Below are positions 44,199 to 52,283 of a stretch of DNA of 64,000 nt, in pieces. This DNA is from Parasphingorhabdus cellanae. Its GTDB lineage: Bacteria > Pseudomonadota > Alphaproteobacteria > Sphingomonadales > Sphingomonadaceae. Within the stretch, counting starts at the first letter, position 1, and each line of letters opens with the position of its first letter. The stretch lies in assembly GCF_017498565.1 (NCBI RefSeq), contig NZ_CP071794.1:3400001-3464000 (forward strand). The letters run 5' to 3'. Both the position numbers and the translations under genes were made by a program. The notes beneath the pieces are model-generated. The model ran no database searches. It was not told the origin of the DNA and worked only from the letters and a program-made list of their open reading frames with translations.

Positions 44199-46538
44199 TT
44201 AAAACTTGATTTCGCCGGTGACAAAGACCCGGCGAGGATCGCCGAAAAAGGCAGTTAAGTTTCCTTCTAGGCCCAATTCGGATACGAAAGGCGCGCCATT
44301 TTGTCCGCCAGTCACAAAGTTATAGCCAGCCACCTTATAACGTTTGTCGAAAAGGTTCTTACCATGCAGGCCGATGGAAAACAGATCGCTGTCATGAGTA
44401 TAGACCAAGCTGGCGTCGACCAGCGCAAAACCGTCCTGATCCAGAAATGGGTTAGCTGTCTCAAACTGGCTGGCATCGCTGCGGAAGGATATTCCGCTGA
44501 TCAGGTCGAGCATGCCGCTGGCCACTGGTACACCAAGATTGAACGACATGCTGCCGGTCCATTCGGGTGTGTTCTGGAACACTCGCTCGTCTGCCACATC
44601 GTTACCGAATTCGTCGATAAATGTGTTAAATTTAGCGTCAAGATAGCCCAGTGACCAGCTGACGTTGAAACGGCTTCCAGCGCCTGCAAAATCCTTGCCG
44701 ACCAGGGCGCGGCCTTCAAATTCAAAACCGTTTACATCGGCGCTTGCGGCATTGGAGGTAATACCTGCAAAACTATCATTAGTGCCATCGCCATCGGTGT
44801 CTGAACCAATCGACCCCGGTATCTGGACATCGGAATAGTCACCCTTGAACAATGCAACGCTTACATTCAGGCGGTTTTCGAGCAACGATGCTTTCCAACC
44901 GAGTTCATAGCTATCGACAGTTTCTGGTTCAAACTGGAGAAAGTCGAACACCTCGTCGCCAGAGATGACTCCATCCAGGTTGAAATCCGGGGTGTCTCTC
45001 GTCTGACCGCGTGGATCAAATCCGCCGCCTTTGAAGCCGCGTGAGTAAGTGAAATAAATATTGTGGTTTTCATTCGGCTTCCAGCTGACCGACGCGCGCG
45101 GGGTAAATTCCTTGAACGAATCGCTGCCGGTAAAGTCAGATGTTACCGCGATAGGGACGCCAGCGCCTCCAAACTGGTCCGAAAACCCGTTGACAAATGT
45201 CGTTCGCAAAATCCGTGCACTGCGCTTGTCATTGGTATAGCGGCCACCGACTGACAGGCTGAGCTGGTCGGAAATATCATAGGTGAAATCGCCGAAGATC
45301 GACCATGTCTCCGTATCAACATCGCCGAGTGTCTGTGCATTAAGGCCGGGCGCGTTCACAAAGGGCAAGGCACCTGTTGTGGCCAGCAAGGCATCGAATA
45401 CATTAAACGCATTGGCATCCAGATAATAAGCGCCCAATACCCCGTTCAGATTGTCACTTTCATAAAGGATCTGAAATTCCTGACTGAACTGGTCATTTTC
45501 ATAAATTACCGGAACGTCGAGATCTTCGGACGGTAGGCTGTCAAAGTCGATGTTGGACGAGGATTTGTCCTCGCGATAAGCGGTGATACTTTTCAGGGTA
45601 ATATTGTCCGAAACCGGCGCTTCGATCAGTAGCGAACCGCCATAGGCTTCGACCAATTGCTCGGGAACTGTCAAGCCAGCCCGCGTATCAAAAACATCAT
45701 CCAGAACTGGCGCGCCTGTAAGTAGGCTCGGTATAAGGCGATGGCCTTGACGGGGATCACTTTCATCGCGGATATAATCGCCAGAAAGACGTACGAAAAA
45801 TCCGTTATCATCATATTCGATACTTCCGCGCGCTGCCCAGACATCTTTGTTGTAATTTTCAACACCCGGTTGCGCCAGATTGTCGCCAAAACCGCCACGA
45901 CTCAGCCGCGCTCCACTGGCACCGATACGCAGGCTATCGGTAATCGGTGTAGAAGCAGTGACGATCAGGTCGGCCTGATCATAGGAGCCATAAGTCCCTT
46001 TGATCTTGACCGATGTATCTTCGGGCAGGCGCCGCGAGACATATTTGATTGCGCCGCCAATGGTGTTGCGGCCATATAGGGTGCCCTGTGGACCACGCAG
46101 AACCTCAATCCGTTCAACATCATAAATGTCGAGCACAGATGCTTGAGGTCGGTTGAGATAGACATCATCGACATAAAGACCGACGCCCGCTTCAAACCCA
46201 GCCACCGGGTCCTGCTGACCGACGCCGCGAATGAATGCGGTCAGCGTGGTATTGGTGCCGCGTGACACTTCGAGCGTCAGATTGGGTACTTCCTGACCAA
46301 TTTCGGTAATATCTTGTACGCCAGATGCGGCCAGATCATCGCCGCTAATCGCTGTAATCGACAAGGGGACATCGACCAGTCGTTCCTCGCGGCGGCGGGC
46401 TGTGACCACGATTGTGCCGTCGCTTGTATCCTCACTCGCGGCATCGACGGCCTGAGCATGAACGGTAGTCGGCGCGATAAGTCCCGTCGCCAAGCAAGTT
46501 ACCAAGGCCGTGTAGCTAACACTGTGCTGAAATCTCAT
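44199..46538 (-). CDS. TonB-dependent receptor
   Basis: 779 residues. The signal peptide ends TTVHAQ. A TonB-box-like TIVVTARRREERLVDVPLSI leads into the plug domain (GVQDITEIGQEVPNL, VLRGPQGTLYGRNTIGGAI), and a 22-strand barrel follows, ending LTAFFGDPRRVFVTGEIKF with the terminal Phe after a penultimate Lys. It imports a bulky or scarce ligand across the outer membrane, powered by TonB-ExbBD. The neighbouring hydrolase and MFS genes suggest an organic compound rather than a siderophore. The divergent tetR gene is 127 bases away. Confidence 0.95.
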   Translation of the reverse strand: MRFQHSVSYTALVTCLATGLIAPTTVHAQAVDAASEDTSDGTIVVTARRREERLVDVPLSITAISGDDLAASGVQDITEIGQEVPNLTLEVSRGTNTTLTAFIRGVGQQDPVAGFEAGVGLYVDDVYLNRPQASVLDIYDVERIEVLRGPQGTLYGRNTIGGAIKYVSRRLPEDTSVKIKGTYGSYDQADLIVTASTPITDSLRIGASGARLSRGGFGDNLAQPGVENYNKDVWAARGSIEYDDNGFFVRLSGDYIRDESDPRQGHRLIPSLLTGAPVLDDVFDTRAGLTVPEQLVEAYGGSLLIEAPVSDNITLKSITAYREDKSSSNIDFDSLPSEDLDVPVIYENDQFSQEFQILYESDNLNGVLGAYYLDANAFNVFDALLATTGALPFVNAPGLNAQTLGDVDTETWSIFGDFTYDISDQLSLSVGGRYTNDKRSARILRTTFVNGFSDQFGGAGVPIAVTSDFTGSDSFKEFTPRASVSWKPNENHNIYFTYSRGFKGGGFDPRGQTRDTPDFNLDGVISGDEVFDFLQFEPETVDSYELGWKASLLENRLNVSVALFKGDYSDVQIPGSIGSDTDGDGTNDSFAGITSNAASADVNGFEFEGRALVGKDFAGAGSRFNVSWSLGYLDAKFNTFIDEFGNDVADERVFQNTPEWTGSMSFNLGVPVASGMLDLISGISFRSDASQFETANPFLDQDGFALVDASLVYTHDSDLFSIGLHGKNLFDKRYKVAGYNFVTGGQNGAPFVSELGLEGNLTAFFGDPRRVFVTGEIKF

Positions 46539-46597
46539 AAGAACCTCCTCCTAAACATTTTTTTGCCTGATAATTTCAGGTCACTGATCTTCCTATA

Positions 46598-46620
46598 TTG
46601 AAACATGAACCATATTTCAA
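46598..46620. promoter_or_regulatory. Candidate TetR operator between the receptor and tetR genes
   Basis: Left half TTGAAACATG and right half CATATTTCAA are inverted copies with nine of ten positions matching, separated by AAC. The site lies 60 bases before the receptor start and 45 before the TetR start, where it could control both promoters. This size and symmetry are usual for TetR-family operators. Confidence 0.65.
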
Positions 46621-46665
46621 CTTTGAAATTTGCCAATCCGTCAAAATACCGTTAGCCGTGAGCAT

Positions 46666-47292
46666 ATGGCCACAGAATATTCTGCTCATGTCGAGTCTAA
46701 CGACAAGCAACCCCGCACCGCACGCGGTCTGAAAACAAAACGTAAATTGCTAGATGCCGCCGCTCTCGAATTCGGTGAAAAAGGTTTTCACGAGGCTTCG
46801 ATTACCGGGATTACCCAAAGGGCAGGGACCGCCTTGGGCAGCTTCTACACCTATTTCGATTCAAAGGACGAACTGTTCAGCGCGCTCGTGAAAGATATGA
46901 GCACGCGAGTCAAAAGCCATGCCGCTATTGCGATGACCGAATGGCAGGATACGCTGGAGCGGGAAAAGCTTGCGCTGGAAGCGTTTATGAATTTTGCTCG
47001 TGAGCACAAAGAGATTTATCGTATTATCGATGAAGCAGAATTTGTGGACCCAGATAGTTATCGTGCTCACTATGAAGCAACCGCAAAGCGAATATTTGAA
47101 CGGCTGCAGGAAGGCAGTGAAGCAGGTGATTTGCGTGGCAATCTTGACGAAGCGCATGCTTGGGCGATTATGGGTATGAATGTTTTTCTCGGCCTGAGAT
47201 ACGGGATATGGACTGAAGAGAAATCGACAGTTGAAATTGCTGAAATTGCCAACGAGATTTTGGCTACTGGCATCGCTGCGGCGAAAAGCTAG
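46666..47292 (+). CDS. TetR/AcrR family transcriptional regulator
   Basis: 208 residues from ATG 46666. The N-terminal helix-turn-helix is typical: KTKRKLLDAAALEFGEKGFHEASITGITQRAGTALGSFYTYFDSKDELF (residues about 22-70). The C-terminal ligand-binding domain contains ARGAREHKEIYRIIDEAEFVDP-like helices and ends in FLGLRYGIW. Divergent from the receptor-hydrolase-MFS operon, so most likely its ligand-responsive repressor acting at 46598-46620. Confidence 0.93.
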   Translation: MATEYSAHVESNDKQPRTARGLKTKRKLLDAAALEFGEKGFHEASITGITQRAGTALGSFYTYFDSKDELFSALVKDMSTRVKSHAAIAMTEWQDTLEREKLALEAFMNFAREHKEIYRIIDEAEFVDPDSYRAHYEATAKRIFERLQEGSEAGDLRGNLDEAHAWAIMGMNVFLGLRYGIWTEEKSTVEIAEIANEILATGIAAAKS

Positions 47293-47373
47293 GCATCGTT
47301 TTGGGGATCGGATATTTTAGCGTTCGGTCGCCATGGCTAAAATCATCAATAGTCTGATTGAGCATATGCCTCC

Positions 47374-47389
47374 TACGCAATATTGCGTA
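47374..47389. promoter_or_regulatory. 16-bp perfect palindrome upstream of a conserved hypothetical gene
   Basis: TACGCAAT-ATTGCGTA is a perfect palindrome 36 bases before the next start. The position suits a dimeric regulator site. Its TACG/CGTA ends resemble, but do not match, the TACGTA units upstream of fixL. Confidence 0.4.
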
Positions 47390-47424
47390 TCGCGCTGCAA
47401 GATTTCTCTCGCCAAATATCGGGA

Positions 47425-47784
47425 ATGACTTGGAAAACGATACGCCTTGAACTGGCCCGAACCGCAGATCACCCCAATGGCTCATCAGCTCATGCTTATG
47501 TGTTTCGCGTTCCGCTGGACGACGCAGGACTGATCGAACCACAGGCGCTGCGTGAAGCGGAAAAGCGTCCAGTTGTACGGCGATTCTGGCCTGGGGAGCG
47601 GGACCAGAATGGAGTGGTAATCGCTACTGATAAAGGCTGGGCCTTTTCGTACAAGGTTGGTGATGATGACGACGAAGTCATATTTGGACTGCAAAATCAT
47701 CCCATCAAGGCGGGGGAATATCTGACCATCACCGAGGCTGATGGCAGTAAGCTGCCATTCAAAGTGATCAGCTGCCACGAATAA
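47425..47784 (+). CDS. Conserved hypothetical cytoplasmic protein
   Basis: 119 residues from ATG 47425, with only a weak GGGA upstream. Motifs such as IRLELARTADHPNGSSAHAY, FRVPLDDAGLI, VVRRFWPGERD, GWAFSY and NHPIKAGEYLTITE recur in small sphingomonad proteins that I recall only as hypothetical. There is no signal or membrane segment. It is followed 13 bases later by a secreted protein gene, and both precede the stress-protein cluster. Confidence 0.7.
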   Translation: MTWKTIRLELARTADHPNGSSAHAYVFRVPLDDAGLIEPQALREAEKRPVVRRFWPGERDQNGVVIATDKGWAFSYKVGDDDDEVIFGLQNHPIKAGEYLTITEADGSKLPFKVISCHE

Positions 47785-47797
47785 TGGAGGATTCATC

Positions 47798-48424
47798 ATG
47801 TTTTTTCATAAGCAATTTTCTCGCAGCCTCGGAATCGCTGCCGGTCTGCTATGCCTCACTGCCTCGCCAGCTGCGGCGGAATGTGTAGTTGGCTCCGAAC
47901 CACTTTTCGATCCATTCGTGCCATATAAAGGTGGTTCCGCCATTGTTCACAAGGACAGTGGTTTCGTTTTCCCCGCAGAAACAGCGGGGTTTAGGCGCTT
48001 ATGCGAAATGACCACTGATTTCTTGGGCGAAAATTTCCAGATCCGCTATGAGCGTACCATAGGCGAGCAACCGATTGCCGTGGATATCACGGTTGTCCAT
48101 TTAGAAGATTTGACCGCACGCGATCATTATCGGATTATCAAACCTACTGTGATGTCCCACTATGCCAGCGCCTCAATTGAATCGGAAGGCGATTATTTTG
48201 TGTCCGGGCGGGAAGATTTGCCTGCCTACCAAGGCATATTTGATGGGCAGAAAGACAACGTGCCGTGGCATGTCAGTCTGACTGCGATTGATTATGGCTA
48301 TTGGGACGCCCGTCTGATCGCATCTTACCCACATCAACTCGACGTGCCAGCGCAAGAAGCATTGATGGAACTGGTGGCGGCCTTTCAATGGCAAAGCCCT
48401 ATAACGCAAGATGATGGAGATTGA
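47798..48424 (+). CDS. Hypothetical secreted protein
   Basis: 208 residues with GGAGG eight bases before the ATG. The signal peptide is SLGIAAGLLCLTASPAAAE. The mature protein has two Cys (near residues 29 and 69, probable disulfide) and alternating strands (FQIRYERTIGEQPIAVDITVVHLED). No domain was recognised. The pattern is compatible with a small periplasmic lipid-binding-like fold, but that is a guess. Confidence 0.7.
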   Translation: MFFHKQFSRSLGIAAGLLCLTASPAAAECVVGSEPLFDPFVPYKGGSAIVHKDSGFVFPAETAGFRRLCEMTTDFLGENFQIRYERTIGEQPIAVDITVVHLEDLTARDHYRIIKPTVMSHYASASIESEGDYFVSGREDLPAYQGIFDGQKDNVPWHVSLTAIDYGYWDARLIASYPHQLDVPAQEALMELVAAFQWQSPITQDDGD

Positions 48425-48443
48425 AGCGGGTCCCAAAGTCTCC

Positions 48444-48459
48444 GTAACATCCCTTATAC
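48444..48459 (+). promoter_or_regulatory. GTAA-N7-TATA motif, copy 1
   Basis: GTAACATCCCTTATAC begins 94 bases before the universal stress protein start. It shares GTAACATCC with copy 3 (54575) and the GTAA-N7-TAT spacing with copies 2 and 4. It may be a promoter element or regulator site of the stress island. Confidence 0.4.
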
Positions 48460-48537
48460 AGGGTCAAAAGCGATCAGGATACACTCGCCCTGTTGGTGCT
48501 TTCCCGTCGGAAGGTCATCAAAAATAGGAGAAAAATA

Positions 48538-49350
48538 ATGAAATCCGTGCTGCTTTACGTCAACGATGACACCGGTTTGGAAGCAAGACTGCAAGCTGCT
48601 CTGGATATTACCCGCGCAACAAATGGCCATCTCCACTGCCTGCGCGCCAATCCCTATAACCCGCAAATGGCATTTGATGGCGTTACAGGTATGTCGGTGG
48701 TCTATGACGTCGCGAAACTTACAAAAGAAGCCGATCAAAGATTACGCAACGATATTGAAAGCCAATTGGCAGAGGAAGATGTGTCATGGCATTATGAAGA
48801 GGTCAACGCCAGTCCAGCGCGAGGTCTCGCACGCCATTCAGCACTTTCCGATCTCATGGTTCTTAGTTCCGCGAGCGGAGATAAGGACAATGTTCTGCCG
48901 CTTGGTATTTTGGGTGATGTTCTTTTCAATACAAATGTGCCTGCTCTGGTCCAGCCCGACCATATTAAAAACTTCGATGCCGCCGGTGTCGCCATCGTTG
49001 CTTGGAACGGTAGTTTTGAAGCCGGTAATGCTTTGCGCGCCGCGGTGCCTATGTTGCGTCTAGCGAGCAGTGTACACATCCTCACGGTTGATGAGGATAA
49101 GGATCACGATCTGCCACCGTTGGCCGCATCGGAATATCTCTCACGCCACGGTATTACCTCTGAGGTACACAGCATGTCGGCGAAAAAACCGTCTGTTCAA
49201 GCGGTTCTGCTCTCGACCATCGATGCGCTGAAAGCCAGTTACATGGTAATGGGTGCTTATGGCCACAGTCGGGCCCGCGAATTCCTTTTTGGCGGTGTGA
49301 CACGAAGTCTTTTCAAGGATTGCCCGGTGCCGCTCATCGTCTCCCACTAG
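48538..49350 (+). CDS. Universal stress protein, tandem UspA domains
   Basis: 270 residues from ATG 48538 (TAGGAGAA upstream). The first UspA domain (KSVLLYVNDDTGLEARLQAAL) is degenerate, while the second ends with the ATP-type loop MVMGAYGHSRAREFLFGGVTRSLF, near G-2x-G-9x-G(S/T). It is probably a nucleotide-binding stress protein of the low-oxygen or energy-starvation type. It is followed 19 bases later by the beta-CASP hydrolase gene and probably cotranscribed. A motif at 48444 lies in its upstream region. Confidence 0.9.
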   Translation: MKSVLLYVNDDTGLEARLQAALDITRATNGHLHCLRANPYNPQMAFDGVTGMSVVYDVAKLTKEADQRLRNDIESQLAEEDVSWHYEEVNASPARGLARHSALSDLMVLSSASGDKDNVLPLGILGDVLFNTNVPALVQPDHIKNFDAAGVAIVAWNGSFEAGNALRAAVPMLRLASSVHILTVDEDKDHDLPPLAASEYLSRHGITSEVHSMSAKKPSVQAVLLSTIDALKASYMVMGAYGHSRAREFLFGGVTRSLFKDCPVPLIVSH

Positions 49351-49368
49351 ATTCTTCGGGAGTGCAAT

Positions 49369-50937
49369 TTGACCGAAGGTATTAGCATTACATTTCACGG
49401 CGCTGCTGGCACCGTGACAGGCTCTTGTCTCGAAATTAGCGGTGGTGGCAAGACGATCCTCGTCGATTGCGGGCTGTTTCAAGGAACCCGGTCGCTCGAA
49501 CGGCTGAATTATGAAAAGCTTCCCTTCGATCCTGCGAAGATCGATGCGATCATTTTATCTCATGCCCATCTGGATCATAGTGGAAGGTTGCCCTGCGTAT
49601 ACGCTCATGGCGGCAAGCGGACGACATACTGCACTGCTCCGACTGCAGATATATTGAAACCATTGTTACTGGATTCAGCGAAGCTGCAGGCGGCGTCTGT
49701 GGAACGACGCAACCGCCGTGCTGACCGTGCTGGGCTACCGCCATTTAGTCCGCTCTATACTGATCCGGATGTCATGGAACTGATGAAAAACATCAACACG
49801 GTCGACTATTGTGAGCAAGTGGATTTAGGCAATAGTGTTTCTTTTCGTTTGTGGGATGCACGGCATATAGTTGGTTCTGCCTCGGTGGAAATTAAAATTG
49901 CTGGCCAAAGGCTGATGGTATCTGGCGACATCGGATCTGGCAGTGCGATCCAGTGCACGGGTCAGGAACTGGGCGGATATGATCATATTATTTGCGAAGC
50001 GACCTACGGAGCGAAAGATAGAGAGGAAACGCTGATCCGGGAACGCCGGGAGGCACTGGCCACGAATGTCGAGAATACCCTAGGCGCAGGAGGCAATCTG
50101 CTCATCCCCGCTTTTGCTGTAGAACGAACACAGGCCATTTTAGAAGACTTTCTGGCACTATTTGATTCCAAAAGATTGTCCCCGATTAATGTGTTTCTGG
50201 ATGCACCGCTGGCCCAGAAGATAACCATGGCAGTACTAAAATATCGAAACAATGGAGCAGATCTACTCAAGCGTTCGAATATCCGCTTCATCGAATCGGT
50301 TGCGGAATCCAAACAATTGAATCAGATAACAGGAGCTGTGATCATTGCCGGATCTGGTATGTGCGAGGGCGGCCGGATCCGACATCATCTGGTTCGCAAT
50401 CTGCCCTGGCGGCAGTCACGAGTTTTGTTCACTGGCTTTCAAGTTGCCGGCACGTTGGGCTCTGTCTTGATCGGCGGCGCCAAAATGGTGCGTATTTCTG
50501 GTAATGATGTAACGGTCAATGCTGGCATTGCGGTTCTCGACGGCTATTCCAATCATGCTGATCGCACAGATTTGGCTAAATGGCTGGAAGAACACAGCCC
50601 AGTATCAGGCAGCATATTTCTAGTCCATGGTGAAGAACAGGCGCTGCACGTTTTGTCCAATGATCTGACGGCTGCAAACCAGTATAACGATCCGATCATT
50701 CCCGTCCTTGGCGAAAAATGGAAATTACTCCCAAATGCGTCGGCTCGGATGCAAACACCTGCTCGCAATGATGCAAAGCAGCTTATCGCGGCGCAGGACT
50801 GGACATCAAGGCTCGCAGCATTGCGCGCGACTGTGCAACAAAAAGTGCGCGCTTTGCCATCTAATCAGGATCGCGACAAGATGCTCAACGCGCTCGAACG
50901 GGCGCTGGAAAGCTATCAGAAAGAAAAACTGCGCTAA
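49369..50937 (+). CDS. Beta-CASP metallo-beta-lactamase-fold RNA hydrolase
   Basis: 522 residues from TTG 49369, with GGGAG upstream. The zinc site motif HAHLDHSG contains His65, His67, Asp69 and His70, and DARHIVGSAS plus VSGDIGSG complete the metallo-beta-lactamase core. The beta-CASP inserts are recognisable at IPAFAVERTQAIL, IAGSGMCEGGRIRHHL and, near the end, DGYSNHADRTDL and FLVHGEEQAL. The family includes CPSF-like RNA endo/exonucleases; it also resembles the YsdC/TTHA0252-type enzymes. It belongs to the USP operon, suggesting stress-related RNA processing. Confidence 0.92.
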   Translation: MTEGISITFHGAAGTVTGSCLEISGGGKTILVDCGLFQGTRSLERLNYEKLPFDPAKIDAIILSHAHLDHSGRLPCVYAHGGKRTTYCTAPTADILKPLLLDSAKLQAASVERRNRRADRAGLPPFSPLYTDPDVMELMKNINTVDYCEQVDLGNSVSFRLWDARHIVGSASVEIKIAGQRLMVSGDIGSGSAIQCTGQELGGYDHIICEATYGAKDREETLIRERREALATNVENTLGAGGNLLIPAFAVERTQAILEDFLALFDSKRLSPINVFLDAPLAQKITMAVLKYRNNGADLLKRSNIRFIESVAESKQLNQITGAVIIAGSGMCEGGRIRHHLVRNLPWRQSRVLFTGFQVAGTLGSVLIGGAKMVRISGNDVTVNAGIAVLDGYSNHADRTDLAKWLEEHSPVSGSIFLVHGEEQALHVLSNDLTAANQYNDPIIPVLGEKWKLLPNASARMQTPARNDAKQLIAAQDWTSRLAALRATVQQKVRALPSNQDRDKMLNALERALESYQKEKLR

Positions 50938-50955
50938 GCCGAGAAGGTCAATGCC

Positions 50956-51798
50956 TTATTGCGGATCGCGTACCATCATTACGTCCTGTTTGAGCCAGCC
51001 CAAAAGCACCCGCGCATTATTACCCATGCTGGCCCGCATGAAGCCGCTTTTGCCATGGGTTCCCAGTACCACGAGATCGGATTTCACTTCCTTAATCTTG
51101 TTGAACAAGACGACGCCAAGCTCACCCTTCTCACTGGACGTGACTAACCCCTTGAATGCGGCGTTGTTAATCGTCGTCTGGGCTAGAAAGCGTTCCATTG
51201 ATTTCGCTTCCTCGGAACCAATATCCTTTGCTACCTGATCGGATTTAAGCCAGCCACTATAAGGCACGTTATACGCGTGGACGAGATGGAGAGGCACTTC
51301 CGGAAACAATTCTGCCGCGGTGTTGAGCGCTGTCATGGAACAATCGGAAAAGTCCGTCGCGACCAATATGTTGCCATACGGGTTAATCGGCTTGCGTTTG
51401 ATGATTAGAACCGGAACGTGAGCGTGACGCACGATATGATCAACCGGTGAGCCCAGGAAAACATCGCTAAAACCATCATAGTGGGCCACGCCGGTTACGA
51501 TCAGTCCGCAACGTTCTCGCTTGGCAGTTTCAATCACCAGTTCGCCGATATTGCCCATCTCAATGATGAATTGCACGTCAACGTCAGTTTCCGGGAGCTC
51601 ATCCTCTAGTTGAGTCCGCGCCTCCTTTGGCACCAGTCCTTTTTTCTTTGCCTGCTTGGGATCGAGCACATGGACAACAATTAATCTAGTCCCCCAGATC
51701 TTGGCGAGCATCAGCGCGCGGTCGAAGGCCCGGTCACAGCGCGCGGTCATATCCGTCGCTAATAGGATGGGTTTCGTCGTCGTCTTGCTATCGGCCAT
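50956..51798 (-). CDS. Universal stress protein, tandem UspA domains
   Basis: 280 residues from ATG 51798. Both domains are recognisable: KPILLATDMTARCDRAFDRALML, ending GVAHYDGFSDVFLGSPVDHIV, and then GNILVATDFSDCSMTALN with the C-terminal ATP loop VLGTHGKSGFMRASMGNNARVLL. It is probably ATP-binding. It lies downstream of the small gene at 51938-52060 on the same strand, possibly under the same promoter as that gene. It converges with the beta-CASP gene. Confidence 0.92.
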   Translation of the reverse strand: MADSKTTTKPILLATDMTARCDRAFDRALMLAKIWGTRLIVVHVLDPKQAKKKGLVPKEARTQLEDELPETDVDVQFIIEMGNIGELVIETAKRERCGLIVTGVAHYDGFSDVFLGSPVDHIVRHAHVPVLIIKRKPINPYGNILVATDFSDCSMTALNTAAELFPEVPLHLVHAYNVPYSGWLKSDQVAKDIGSEEAKSMERFLAQTTINNAAFKGLVTSSEKGELGVVLFNKIKEVKSDLVVLGTHGKSGFMRASMGNNARVLLGWLKQDVMMVRDPQ

Positions 51799-51937
51799 GT
51801 CCGGAAATTCTCCCCTTATATCAGAATGGAAAATGGATACAGGCCACCCTTCCGCCGTTTTACGCCCGTGGGGGAGTGGGGGGAAGGGGCGTCGAGTGGG
51901 ACAGAAAGGCGACCTGCGTACCTCCTCAACCCGCCAG
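51799..51937 (-). other. Leader between the small gene and the USP gene, with a G-run tract
   Basis: No gene is seen. On the plus strand, 51870-51900 carries four G runs (5, 6, 4 and 3 Gs) separated by three, two and eight bases. On the transcript of the minus-strand operon this is C-rich. It could slow transcription or form a structure in the DNA. Confidence 0.4.
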
Positions 51938-52060
51938 CTAGGCGGTATTGATCGGGATCTTTCGTTCTTTTTTGAGCGCTTTAGTGTGCTCGGGGACCTG
52001 CGCCTCCAGGAGGCTATTTTCAAAATATGCTGGAAATTTGTTCGTCTCGTTTGTTACCAT
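51938..52060 (-). CDS. Small protein gene (40 residues) with strong ribosome site
   Basis: ATG at 52060 is preceded by AAGGAGG at 52069-52075 with eight bases between, the best Shine-Dalgarno sequence in the region. It encodes 40 residues (MVTNETNKFPAYFENSLLEA and so on), ending with TAG at 51938. The C-terminal half is Lys/Arg-rich (KALKKERKIPINTA). It is amphipathic with no membrane helix. It lies between the divergent fixL and the downstream USP gene, so it may be the first gene of that operon. No family is recognised. Confidence 0.6.
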   Translation of the reverse strand: MVTNETNKFPAYFENSLLEAQVPEHTKALKKERKIPINTA

Positions 52061-52150
52061 CAATGCTGCCTCCTTGGGTCTCGCACATCTTTTCCCTCTT
52101 CATGTAGCGTTATATTTCCTTCACTAGGTCGTTAAAATCAGTGGTGTTCC

Positions 52151-52168
52151 CTACGTAGTTTTACGTAT
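52151..52168. promoter_or_regulatory. fixJ box: Candidate FixJ site: two TACGTA units ten bases apart
   Basis: CTACGTAGTTTTACGTAT holds TACGTA at 52152-52157 and 52162-52167, exactly one helical turn apart. CTACGTAG matches seven of eight positions of the GTAMGTAG core I recall for FixJ. The pair sits 116 bases before fixL and 91 before the divergent small gene, so it could control both. This is inference from motif and position. Confidence 0.5.
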
Positions 52169-52283
52169 TTTCTACCCCTGCTTTATGGCGCGTAACTGAT
52201 TTTTCTTTGGAGATGGGAATGACGGGAAAATCATGTCATATTGCACGCCGGCGGGGCGCCATATTTTATGAGGATGTTTCGCC

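Noticed and set aside
48460..48480. FNR/FixK-type box (TTGAT-N4-ATCAA) upstream of the USP gene
   Set aside because: The sequence near GTCAAAAGCGATCAGG only loosely resembles the consensus and lacks the symmetric halves.
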